Positions 47,243 through 57,989 of a DNA stretch of 64,000 nucleotides are shown here, one piece after another (positions within the stretch are counted from its first letter, which is position 1; each line of letters opens with the position of its first letter). Source of the stretch: Selaginella tamariscina (taxonomy: Eukaryota > Streptophyta > Lycopodiopsida > Selaginellales > Selaginellaceae); contig PUQB01000006.1 in NCBI GenBank assembly GCA_003024785.1, forward strand, positions 1 to 64,000, given 5' to 3'. The position numbers were made by a program, and so were the translations under genes. Under the pieces are notes generated by a model that was not told where the DNA came from, did not search any database, and saw only the letters and a list, made by a program, of their open reading frames with translations.

Positions 47243-50200
47243 ATGGTGAGAGCTTCAAAACGTCTACTAGAGACTGCGCCTGATGAAGAGCCACGGGAAG
47301 AGAAGAGGATATCGAAGCACAAGCGAGGCAAGAGAGGAGAAACCATCTAATGTAGCAAAGGAGGATCCTCCAGTGACTCAGTCTAAGTAGTACCAGTTGA
47401 GCAGGAGCAGCCTCCATCAACCATCACAGATTTCCCGGAGAGCTCGTCGCAGTTGCCTCCTTCATCCGCTGAGGTTGCAGTCCTGAACGAGCAAGTGCAG
47501 ATGACAGAGGCAGTTGAAGCTAGCGAGGACGACTTGGAGGAGGCAGTCAGCAAAAAGAGAGGCCGCGGGAAAGCTGATCCAAAAGGCAAGAAGGCGAAGA
47601 GCGATAAGGAGCCGAAGGAGTTATACAGCATACCGGCTAGCCTGCATTTGGAGAGCTCAGAACCTGCTCGACAAAATTACTATCAAGGGACTTGGTGATC
47701 CTCCTGATGTGCCCATCTGTAGAATGCATTCGAACGAGGTGGTTCGACGAGTGAACCCAGGGGACTTGGACAGGCTGGTGTCATCGTTGAAGAAGGCTGG
47801 TTATCTACGCAACACGGCCTTGTTCATTCTGTCCATCGGAGATCGACTCACTGCTGAGGAGCTATCGGAGCTGTCGAAGGACACGTTCAGTACGAGCAGC
47901 ACCGGTCTTTCGAGCAAGCTCTTACTCAGGAGTACAAACAGTGGGCTTCAAGGCTCTCAAACGGAAGTTCAGCTGCTGGGACGGGAACCATAGGCTACAG
48001 GCTTTGCAGAAGCTCTACCGGAGGATGCAGAGGACAACCAGCGATGGGCTATTCCGTTCGATCGAGTTTCATCTCCACGGAGAACCTCGACAATCTTCAA
48101 CTGGTTTCGATGTTCCAATCGATAACATGTGAGTATTTTCTTTTCTTTTGTTAAGGTTAGACTTACAGTTTCATTGAACAGATCTTCAGCAACATCTGTG
48201 GAAACAACGCTACCACATATTCTCCTCGCTGTAAAGGCGGTCTGCACTAGTACGAAGGAACTCAGAAAATCCTCGAGTCACTCACGGAGGTTGATCGTCT
48301 TGAGGTGCGGAAGTGGAAGGAGAGTTCAACAGGAAAGACGGCTTGGCATCCTCTTCCGAACCTGATCTGCGCAAAGATCCTTTTCAAGGTAACCTCCGAT
48401 TTGATTTATAGGAAAGAAGTTTTTAACTTATTCTATGTGCAGAACGAGATCGACGATGATCTCGACAGAGCAGTCACCAGTGCTAAGGCAATCCACTTGA
48501 GTGAACCTGAAGCAGCTAGTGTACAAGAAGCATGACAAGCGTATGCACAAGTTCCTCCATCATAGACCCAGACTTGGGGGAGGAGTGGTTCCAGAAGGTG
48601 ACGAACATCTCTCATAAGCAGTGTCGCTGGATGGGCATTGAGAAGCTGTATGCGATGTCAAAGGCGAAGATTTCAAACATGCTGCGACTCCGATACTTGA
48701 ACAAGCTCCCGTCTCGAATCCAAGGCAGAACAACAGACACTTGGGCTACCAGGCATGCAGGACAAAGAGTGGATCAAGTGGTTCACCTTGGACTTATATT
48801 GGAAGGCTGTGCGCGAGGAAGCCATTCAGATCCTTAAGGGGTTGCGAGAGGATGGTGAAGAAGTTGGAACGGATGTCGACTTCATGAGCTGGTTTGACGA
48901 GATGCGAAACTCGGAGCAAGTGCCTGGTCTTTCAGCCCTTCCATGACTGCATACGGTTCACTTATTCGATGGAGCGAATGAGTTTCTGGAGCGTGAGGAG
49001 TCTGCGCGTCGGATGATATGGAGGTAAGCTTTCATTCCACATTGCTACTGTCTGACTTTGTGTTACAGGTTCATACTGGCGAAGAAAATGTCACTATCTC
49101 AGACGATGAAGCTGTGGACAATCATACAAGCGAGCCTCACATGTGGTCAAAGGCAGAGGAGCTCTAACACCGTTCGAACGGGAGCATGTTCCATTCTGGC
49201 TCGACTGTCCGTCGCAACAGCCACCAGCTTGGGAGAGCTCACTATTCGACGTGCATGGCAATGATCTACCAGCGATTGTTTGGGAGCCGGACGAAGTAGA
49301 GGCTATCAAGAAGAGCAAGATGAAGAAGACGGTGCGGAAGACAACTACACCTGCAAAGGGATCGGGAGCGGGACCAAGCTCTTCTACAGCACCTCCGCCA
49401 CATCGACTTTACAATCAATGAGGTGCAGCCACTTGTAGCTGTTTGGACATCAAGGACGACCTGATGACCTTCATCCCGACCTGGCTGCATCCCGTGGATC
49501 CTACGACCTGCTGTGTGCGATATGGAGGAGATGAGCAGGTCTTTCTTCGAGCCGGGTGCTTCCCAGACAGAGGTGTACACCAAGCTCCGACAACAGGTTG
49601 ACAACTACATACGGTGAGTCACAAACGGTGTTCCAGGAAGTGGTAGGTGAATACGGCTTCAACCTCATCATCCTCGACTTGCCCAATGAGCTTGTATATG
49701 GAGGTGCTAGCATCAACAAGGACATTGTGCAGCTAGATCCGGTGAAGTTTGAGGAGGCCTTGCAGTTCAGTGGAATGCACTTGGCAGCGAGTGGTTTCAT
49801 GGTCGTCTTCGCGAGTTCTCCTTCTGTTTCGGCGGTGATTCAGGCGGCTGCGTAATCAACTTGGAGGTTGCAGGGACTTACAGCGTCTACCGTGCACGAG
49901 GCTGGGGATACCGTGACAAAATTAAGGTAAGCTAGCTATTCAAGTTCAAGTTTAACTTGGTCTATGTGGCAGGATAACTTGTTAGTTCTCTTGGTGCTGC
50001 AAAGCTCTGAGAAGAAGTCGAAGAGGCCAAACCCTCTGGCGTTGACGAACACGATCCTCGTCGACACCGCCGACCGTTTTCAGGAGGCTTGGTAAGGAAG
50101 TACTTTGCTTTGTTTATCCTAATGGAAGTTTGTGCAGGATGATGATTCAACCGAAGAGTGTTCGACTCATGCAGCTTTTGATCGAGCGTCTCAGTAGACC

Positions 50201-50383
50201 TGGCGACCTAGTCTGGGATATTGGTTCCGGAACCGATCATCGTTGTTAGCTGCCGTCGAGCTCGGAAGGAATATTATAGGAACCGAGAAGAGTTTCAAAC
50301 TCTCTAGGTTGGCAACAAACAAGCTTGCAGAGAACATTAGACCAGAGGAATACCTACTCAAACACCTCCACGTCCAAGCCTAG
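47243..50383 (+). pseudogene. Transposon-borne ParB-like / beta-class DNA-methyltransferase-like gene (frameshifted)
   Basis: The ATG follows a 64-bp 5'-UTR intron. The N-terminal ~150 residues are acidic and Lys-rich (KKRGRGKADPKGKKAKSDK, nuclear-signal-like). A ParB-like part follows, with PICRMHSNEVVRRVNPGDLD and SLKKAGYL near 47700-47810, and FSCWDGNHRLQALQKLY near 47965-48015, the GNHR core. A long helical middle follows. The C-terminus has LIILDLPNELVYGG (about 49667-49705) at the place of motif IV (usual D/N-PP-Y/F). After a short gap come IQPKSVRLMQLLIERLSRPG, then LVWDIGSGT (50210-50236), and, after a one-base loss, LLAAVELGRNIIGTE. This is motif IV first, then X and I, the beta-class order. 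Introns (48129-48181, 48389-48442, 49024-49068, 49927-49972, 50092-50137) have GT-AG ends and 45-54 bp. At least six one-base shifts break the frame. The DLPN variant lacks both prolines as a pair, so activity is doubtful. Architecture matches the genes at 1443-4523 and 11131-14197. Confidence 0.7.
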
Positions 50384-50528
50384 CTGGTGGTTCGATGCAG
50401 CTTTAGATGAACTTTAGCTAATGTGTATTGAGTAATAAATTAAGCTAATATAAAAAAGAATAAGGTAGAAATACAACAGTTTTACTAGAATTTTTTTTGC
50501 CGACTGAGGCCAATACTGCCGACCAAAA

Positions 50529-50566
50529 GAATATTCTAAAATATTCTAGAATATTCTGAATATTCG
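50529..50566. promoter_or_regulatory. HSE-like palindromic cluster, right subterminal
   Basis: GAATATTC, TTCTAGAATATTC and TTCTGAATATTCG again give alternating GAA/TTC units. It mirrors the cluster at 42870-42900 at the other end of the element. Confidence 0.4.
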
Positions 50567-50593
50567 AGCCCAGCCTCCAAAATGGCGACACTC
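50565..50593 (-). repeat. Right terminal inverted repeat of the Mutator-like element
   Basis: Read inward it is GAGTGTCGCC, four Ts region, GGAGGCT, GGGCTC, pairing imperfectly with 42786-42814. Confidence 0.7.
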
Positions 50594-50806
50594 GACGAGA
50601 GGTATCTCGAAGAGCTAGAACCGCTAAATATTCGTTTCCCCACCTGACAACAGACATCTATGAGTATTGATCCTGCTTATTACACATGGAGTATCCAGGT
50701 CTAGCTTGCTTAGCATTGAAGGGGACATCTCTTGAGGAAGATGAATCAATCCGTCACGTATGATTTGGTAAAACTCCAAGTGTATATTTCAAGAGCAAGC
50801 TGTTAA
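50594..50806 (+). pseudogene. Aspartic protease gene, copy 2, 3' part
   Basis: Resumes with the target duplication and YLEELEPLNIRF-like coding, matching 35737-35986. It has a stop near 50645, a ~45-bp deletion near 50750 and the normal end at 50806. Confidence 0.75.
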
Positions 50807-52012
50807 TTTGACAATGCCAACACTAAATTTCATATGAAAACCGAATTAATGCTCTTTTTAAGTACTAAGCATATATATTTAATATATGCCAAGCATACTC
50901 GCAAATAAGTGAGTTACGTGTTTACATTCTCTTCGTGAGTGCGTATTGGTTGTGGGTTAATAGTACGATCACTTAATGTTTTAAAGACCTTTTCACATGT
51001 AATTAACATTTGCACTAATGAATAGAGTCTCACTTACCTCACACCAATTTAAATAATAAGCTACAGAACTGTATGTGGGAAGGAAAGAAAATACACATCT
51101 ATATGCACAGTGTTTCGTGGTAGATAGTAAAACTGACTTGAGTAGACACAGTTGGTGTTTTTTACCAGTGCAGTAAAGGCTGTCAAAACATACACCCAAA
51201 CAAAGGACAACTACATTTGTTATATGCACAAATATAGACTCAACAAGACACTTGAATCAACATGAATAATCTCAGGTCAGAATTTATAACTAATGACCAT
51301 TATCTTTAATTTTATTTTGTTTAAATATTAATCAATCCAATGTGGTGATTCTCATTTAAAACAATATGTAAATTTTGTATATTGATGATGCATATGTGGT
51401 TTTATCAATGCATACATAAGCCAATATGCATAAACATTTCAAAATGCTTTAGAAAATTTATATAAAGAGTTTGGATTAAAAATAAATATTCGAAAGTCAA
51501 AGCTTGTTTAGTAAGATTCTTTTTAAAATATGATCTGTGATGTTAACCTACTATATATGTATATAGGGATGGAATATGCAAATAAATAATATATTAATTA
51601 ATTCATATATTAACAACAACAAATTTATCATGAAATTTCAAGTTTTAAATGTAAATTTATAAATTTTACATGAAAATAAAAAATCTCAATTCCAAACTTT
51701 ATATTTTAAATTTAAAATTAGTAACGTGCTTTTTAATACATATATACCATATATATTAATGATAATATATTTATATAGATTTTAAAACATATAGTATATA
51801 TTTATGATATATTTATCTTTTTTAAGTTTAAAAATATAATTAACATGATTAGAATATATTTATATATTTGCTTATGTGTGAACATTGAAAGGGCTATGCC
51901 ATTGTTAGGCACTATTACATACAAATTAAAGACCTTCACAAGCGATCTCCCAAGCTGTTTATAGTTTGTATGTAGTAGTGCTTAACAAATTAGTATCGAA
52001 GGTAAGTTCGAA
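50807..52012. other. Rest of duplicated unit 2 (AT-rich, deleted)
   Basis: Matches 35987-36480 and then jumps at about 51285 to sequence matching 37440-38215, so roughly 960 bp of the unit-1 block is missing. A partial hairpin lies at 51893-51985. No gene is seen. Confidence 0.65.
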
Positions 52013-52990
52013 ATGAGTGACTGGTGGGAAGAAGAGGATAATACCAATGAGGAGTGGACAAACTAAGAAATCGTGCTCGAACTATATACTGTAGTAAAAG
52101 ATATAAAACAATCTCAAGAGTATGTGAATGGCTCCTTAGAAATAGTTTGTGAGCAATTGGATGTTATCGAAAGATTAGTTTGTTTAAGGAAACATGGGTG
52201 GTAAGAGCCGAGTATTGAGTCTTCTACCTTTTTTTGATAAAAATCTGCAAATGAGGTTATGAGTTAGTTGGAGATAATAACAAACTTGCTTATTGCATAA
52301 GGAGTGATTACCAAGTAAGATATGATAGGTATATCAGCGGCCTTGAAGAATAAAGTTGCGAGGTGGTGCTCATCAGGAGATGATTACAACTTAGGAAGAG
52401 TTCTTTAAGTTATTTAAGGAGTACGTTCCTTAATTTGATGTGTTTCATGCAAAACATGAACTATGATACTTAGAGCAAGGGAAAATGACCTTGGATGACT
52501 ACATTGATAAGTTAAATTAGTTAATATGCCGTGTACTTGAAGTGTTTACCAACTAGCAGAAGAAATATTTTATAGATGGCCTACAAAGTGCTAACTTACG
52601 TAAACATCTTAACTTAATAATTCAATATAAGAATTTAAAGAGCTATTCGAGTATGCTGGCTTGCTAAATGAGGAAGAAAAGGTGTTTAAGGAGAACAAAT
52701 AACATAGCAAGAAGCGTGGTAGGAGTACCTTTCCAAATCCTTGTGAGCACCAAGCGTAGCAATTATATTAGGCCGAAGTCCAAGTTAATAGCCTCTAGTT
52801 CTTATTGCACCAACAATTGGATTAAGAAGATTGTTAAAGCGTTTGATAGCAAATGTTGGCACATGTGTGGACAAGTGGGACATTAGACAAAAATTTTAAT
52901 GGCAGGAAAGACTTCAGAAGACGCTAAGAGACTTCAGAAGATGGAGTGTGAAGATGGTTGTTAAACATATGTCAGGAAAATTTATAAAAG
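52013..52990 (+). pseudogene. Degenerate retrotransposon gag with zinc knuckle, copy 3
   Basis: Reads MSDWWEEEDNTNEEWTN, then QEYVNGSLEIVCEQLDVIER. Around 52490-52680 it reads MTLDDYIDKLN, YFIDGLQSANLRKHLNLIIQ and YSSMLA, which is the gag core pattern. CWHMCGQVGH at 52855-52884 is most of a CCHC zinc knuckle. Stops and shifts are numerous. It is better preserved than copies 1 and 2 and identifies them as gag. Confidence 0.7.
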
Positions 52991-53241
52991 AATTCTCCAC
53001 TTGGCATTATTTGTAATGTCTCATAGTTATAGTATAAATATTATAATGATGATCTGCCTTGTATATAACGTTTGACAAGTAAATCCCGAAGTTTCATAAT
53101 ATTATATAAGAATAACTATCTCTTTGTTCCAAACAAGCAAGTGCATGGTCCCATATTTACCAATCTGGCTTGAACTTCACTGTTTTGATTTATCTGTAAC
53201 GTTACTTAATTTAACATCTTATTAATACACATCATCATTTA

Positions 53242-54058
53242 GGGCCAATTCACACCACACATTAAGTTGTGAACATTACATTAACTGTTATTAGCTTAAT
53301 GTTATTAGTTAATGTCATTGATCTTCACACTAGCATTAGTTAATCACACAACATTAAAAATTTTAGTTAATGTAATCTAACTTAATGTAATGTAATGTAA
53401 ATGACTTCACACCATATTACATTAGAGTTATTAACATATATGTGTTTTCACATATGTTTTACATTAACTTTATATTAAAAGCTCAATTTATTATATTTAA
53501 ATATTAAATATTATTTTAAGTTCTGCAAATTTTGAATTTTCCTTTAGTTTCTGCATACACATGCACACACACAAATTGAGATTTAAAATAATATTTAATA
53601 TTTAAAAATTTAATTACAAGATTTAATTTAATTTAGAAATTTAATTTAAATATATACTCAGCTATGTACAATGTGGGAGGAGCGTTTGGAGGTCTCGCTG
53701 TTTCCACGCAGGAGCGTTTGGAGGTCTCGCCGTTTCCACACATGAGCATTTGGAGATCACGCCGTTTCCACGCAAGAGTTGTCGCCGTTTCCACACATGA
53801 GCGTTTGGAGGTCTCACGTTTCCACAGCCTAATGTAAATCCGAAAGCATTTGGCATTAACTTAATGCCAAATTTTATAAAGAAAACATTAACTGAACATT
53901 TTTTTTAATTTAATGTTCGACTAGGGTGAATAGATTTACATTAATAAATAACATTACATTACCTTTTTAAAATTTAATGTAATGTTTAGGCTGGTGTGAA
54001 TACAATTACATTAAATTTAATTAATATTAATAAGTTAATGTGTGGTGTGAATCGGCCC
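53242..54058. mobile_element. Non-autonomous Harbinger-like element (817 bp)
   Basis: Terminal inverted repeats GGGCCAATTCACACCACACA / GGGCCGATTCACACCACACA (one mismatch in the first 24 bp), flanked by the 3-bp duplication TTA (53239-53241 and 54059-54061). The paralogous empty site is at about 39485-39500 (CATCATTTAATATTT). A TTA duplication and GGGCC ends fit PIF/Harbinger Tourist-like MITEs. It has no coding capacity. The interior contains further TTAATGTAATGT inverted segments and a minisatellite. Confidence 0.8.
53676..53828. repeat. Minisatellite inside the Harbinger-like element
   Basis: About four and a half copies of a ~35-bp unit (GAGCGTTTGGAGGTCTCGCC then GTTTCCACRC), with one unit shortened. 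The GC-rich repeat contrasts with the AT-rich element and may be captured DNA. Confidence 0.8.
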
Positions 54059-54156
54059 TTAATATTTTACTAGTACAGTTTATGACTAATTCATATTGCA
54101 TTATACAAATCATAATTATTTTAGAAATTTATTGTATTATTAATCATATCATATAC

Positions 54157-54188
<32 letters not shown>

Positions 54189-54212
54189 ACAAAGGTTATA
54201 TTACAATATGTA

Positions 54213-55221
54213 TTCCGTGTTTACATTCTCTTAGTGAGTGCGTATTGATTGTGAGTTAATAGTACGATCGCTTAATGTTTAAAAGACCCTTTCACAAGTT
54301 ATTAACATTTGCAATAATGAATAGAGTCTCACTTACCTCACACCATTAATAAATAATAAGCTACATAACGGTAGCTTTGTGCGAAGGAAAGAAAATACAC
54401 ATCTATATGCACAATGTTTGTGGTAGATAGTAAAACTGACTTGAGTAGACACAGTTGGTGTTTTTTACCAGTGCAGTAACGCTGTCGAAACGTACACCCA
54501 AACAAAGGGCAGCTACATTTGTTATATGCACAAATATAGACTATGAATAACAATGTCCAACGAGACACTCGAGTCAACATGAGTAATCTCTCAGAAAATT
54601 TAATCCTAGCAAGCCGGTTGGCGATGAACTAAACAAAGTTTATCACAAACCATAAAAGATTTGTGGCCAAACCTTGTTTTCATTGCCTGACGACTAAAGC
54701 CCACGTAAACGTTTTGCGGTGATCATTGGAGGTTATTTAAGAAGACAAATGTAGGATAGTTCCCATACCAACTCCAAAATTACAAATCGCGTAAGCGCAA
54801 TGTTCATACAACGCCCGCCCTAGGTCCTAAACTTGGTGGACCATGGAAATGTTCTGACACCATCACAATACGAATAGGATTTGCATTCACACACAATAAG
54901 CTCTGGTTTCATGGTAGTGGGTTTCGTGGTATTGTCTTTAAATATTAATGTCCAGGTGATCCGGTTTATCTCAGGAACAATCTCCAGCACACACAATGTC
55001 ATGCGAAAACTCGTAGAGTTAAAAATGATTTTAATTCTGAAATATGTTTGGGGTTCATGGCAAACCTTGAGAGCTCTAGAAACTGGTATAGCCATAAATT
55101 TTGGCAGCCAGGTTAAAATTTTGAATTATCTTTGGGTTGTGTGACAATAAATACTAGTTGAATGAGTTTGACCGTAAAGTCAAATGTTTACAATGAAAAT
55201 TGGCAAGCCTCTTGAATTAAG
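54213..55221 (-). other. Repeated block with two short conserved minus-strand frames, copy 3
   Basis: Matches 36090-37050. The minus frame 55095-54820 (EINRITWTLIFKDNTTKPTT, VCECKSYSYCDGVRTFPWST) and the frame 54580-54338 are kept with few changes. The product is unrecognised. The block is cut at AATTAAG (55221) by a gypsy LTR. Confidence 0.5.
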
Positions 55222-55700
55222 TGTAACAGTCCCACCCGTAGCAGGCCTAACAGTAGTAAGCTGCCTCCCTCACCACCCAACTGTAGAGCAAGAGCTCACC
55301 TTCGAGCTAAGCAGTCTCTCCACAATTCTCCACACTCCCAACTCCTCATAAGCTCTTAACTCTCTCTCCCTACCCCCAAAAGCCTTTATACTTTATATAT
55401 ATATGAATATAGTGTGCTATTATAGACACAGTTTCTCACATTCCTCCCCCCTTATTGAAGTCCTTATCCTCAAGGACGTATTGTGCACATTCAAGTCCTA
55501 CGACGTTGCTTTGGAGGAGGTGGGACTAGATTATCATCATCTTGGGTTTTACTCTTGTGTCTATCATCCATCTCTAAATTCACATGCACGTCATCACGTA
55601 CAAGAGCAATCTTCAACTGACTCACATGAAAGACCGGATGAAGTTGCAATCTTATAGGTAGGTGTAACTTATATGCTACTTCATTAACCATTATCATTAA
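55222..55700 (-). mobile_element. Gypsy 3' LTR plus tip of the polyprotein, minus strand (fragment)
   Basis: The LTR is 55222-55440 (TGTAACA...TCTCACA). A polypurine tract (complement of TTCCTCCCCCCTTATTG) lies at 55441-55457. The minus frame 55697-55491 reads VNEVAYKLHLPIRLQLHPVF and then HVSQLK, the usual C-terminal end of chromovirus-type integrase regions. Beyond 55700 the sequence switches to an inverted flank. Confidence 0.8.
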
Positions 55701-56577
55701 TATATATTGGTATATATGTATTAAAAAAGCACATTACTAATTTTAAATTTAAAATATAAAGTTTGGAAGTGTGATTTTTTATTTTCATGTAAAATTTATA
55801 AATTTACATTTAGAACTTGAAATTTCATGATAAATTTGTTGTTGTTAATATATGATTTAATTAATATATTATTATATTATTTATTTGTATATTCCATCCT
55901 ATATATATATATATATAGTAGGTTAACATTCATAAGTAATATTTTAAAAAGAATCTTACTAAACAAACTTTGACTTTTGAATATTTATTTTTAATTCAAA
56001 CTCTTCGTATAAATTTTCTAAGGCATTTTTAAATGTTTATGCATATTGGCTTATGTACGCACTGATAAAACCACATATGCATCATCAATATATAAAATCC
56101 ACATATTGTTTTAAATGAGAATCACCACCCCTCTTTCATTAACTAACCTTTGGATTGATTAATATTTAAACAAAATAAAATTAAAATAATGGTCATTAGT
56201 TATGAATTCCTAGACCAATAGGTGTATTAAAAATTGTTCTTAATTAATAATATAAACCATGACCTTACGATACAATTTTGTCATTGCAAAACCACAAAAC
56301 ACATGATATTCTTATCTTTTTCATTACGTTCGTACTTTTTCATGTGATTATATCATATTCATTTTGAAAATCTATAAAATAATAAATAAGATTTAACTTC
56401 TTTTAATTGATCAATAATAAAATCTTTTGGAGAAAAGGTAATTGAGCCTTAGCATGTACTCCAATCTTTTTTCCATAAAGTAAATTGTTTTTTTGTTATA
56501 GTAGTAACTAATAATTTCATGATTTATAATTACACAATAATAATTTATCATAAATTTGTCTTGAACTTAGTTCTTAA
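55701..56577 (-). other. Inverted copy of the AT-rich flank at 37046-37950
   Basis: Reads as the reverse complement of unit-1 flank sequence. It ends ...CTTAGTTCTTAA directly before the LTR at 56578. TTAAG on this side matches GAATTAAG at 55221, the other side of the same original insertion, so it fits the 5-bp target duplication of the gypsy element. Confidence 0.7.
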
Positions 56578-56849
56578 TGTGAGAGACTATATGCCCATAA
56601 TACCACACTGTATTTATAATATATAAATATAGTATAAGGGCTTTTGGGGGTAGCAAGAGAGAACTGAGAGGTTACGGGGAGCTGGGAGCATGGAGAATTG
56701 CGGGGAGACTGCCTAGCTCGGGGTGAGCTCTTGCTCTACGGTTGGGTGGTGAGTGAGGCAGCTTACTACTATTAGGCCTGCTATGGGTAGGAGTGTTACA
56801 TTGGTATCAAAGCTAGTTAAGGCTTGTGTGGTTGCCTTTTTGTGTCACC

Positions 56850-57900
56850 ATGTCGGATTATGAGGGCGATGGTGGGAACCGTTATGTTCCATTTATGAAG
56901 TGGTGGGAGGATGGTTCTTTTTATGAACGACCTTATTTGGCAGTAGGAACTGTGTGATGAGTTCCAATTTGTTTACAAGTTGATGGAGACTTATGATGCA
57001 GAGTCAGTTGAACGTATGGCCATTCTCCACCAGAACATGGATTATCTCAAACAGCAACTTGATGAGTTAAAGGACCTAGTTCAAACTCAGCAGGGAAATG
57101 AGAAAAAGGGCTCCGAGCTTCGATTCTTCAAGAAGAAGACGTTACCCGAGTTCCCTGCCGGGGAGAAAGTGAATTTGGTTTAAGCCTTGTCTTGGTTAGA
57201 GAAGGTCAATAAACTTTTGGATGTGAGACGCTTTAGTAGTGATGAAGGCAAGCTTTTGGAAGTGTCCTTGGCGTTGAAGGGACAAGCGGATCGGTGGTGA
57301 ATCGTGTTACCACGCACTCACCTAAGCCAATTACCACTTGGGCACGATTCAAAGAGGCATTTAAGGAGGAGTTTGCTGCTGGCTATGATGCGTAGCAAGC
57401 AAGGTTAACTTTGAGAAACTTTGTGCAAGGTAAGTTGTCTTTAGATGCCTACATCAATGAGTTGCGAGACCTTTATGCACAAGATCCATCGATTCCTTCA
57501 GTGATGCAAATTGATTCTTCCTTGATGGTTTGAAGAATCATCAATTGAAGTGTCAATTGAGTAATCGAAAGCCTGCTGATTTTGACGAGATGGTAACTTA
57601 TGCCATGGAGCAGGTAGCACATTCTTGAGCAGCAAGGTGCATGTTCCTGAATCTTCCAATCAATCTTCAAAGAAGAAGCTCTCTTATAAGTCTTATAAGA
57701 GGTCATATTATAAGCCTTATTATTCACGAAAGGAGCATTGAGGCTCACATGGAGAGGGGAATAAGCACTCTTTGGAACGACAGGAAGAGCAAAGGAATCG
57801 GGGATGTTACATCTGTGGTGATCCAAGTCACCATCAGCGTGATTGTCCTCAACAGAGGAAAGAGAACGATCGTGGCAAGTCAATGCAAGAAGTGACAAAA
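56850..57900 (+). pseudogene. gag of the gypsy element (broken)
   Basis: Starts MSDYEGDGGNRYVPFMKWWE at 56850 and stops soon after. Clear pieces are LMETYDAESVERMAILHQNM (coiled-coil-like), KTLPEFPAGEKVNLV, LSWLEKVNKLLDVRRFSSDE, SLALKGQADRWW and the zinc knuckle CYICGDPSHHQRDC (57809-57850). Confidence 0.85.
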
Positions 57901-57989
57901 GAAAAGCCAGTTGAAGCAAGCACTTTTACTAAGAAGGTGGCTATCTCGCAGATTGCTAGGGAGCTTAGTTGCATGGCTGGTAACACCAA

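Larger units (their letters stand above)
42786..50593. mobile_element. Mutator-like transposon carrying a transposase and a ParB-methyltransferase-like gene
   Basis: It is inserted in aspartic protease copy 2. The flanks GGTGAGAGG (42777-42785) and GACGAGAGG (50594-50602) are a 9-bp target duplication with 7 matches, and the unsplit paralogue has a single GACGAGAGG at 35737-35745. The ends are imperfect inverted repeats: GGGTCTCGGC...GGAGGCT at the left against GAGTGTCGCC...GGAGGCT read inward from the right. Inside are a minus-strand DDE transposase (43433-46141), a ~1.1-kb divergent regulatory region and a plus-strand ParB-methyltransferase-like gene (47243-50383). A 9-bp duplication plus a MULE-like DDE domain fits the Mutator superfamily. 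Confidence 0.85.
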
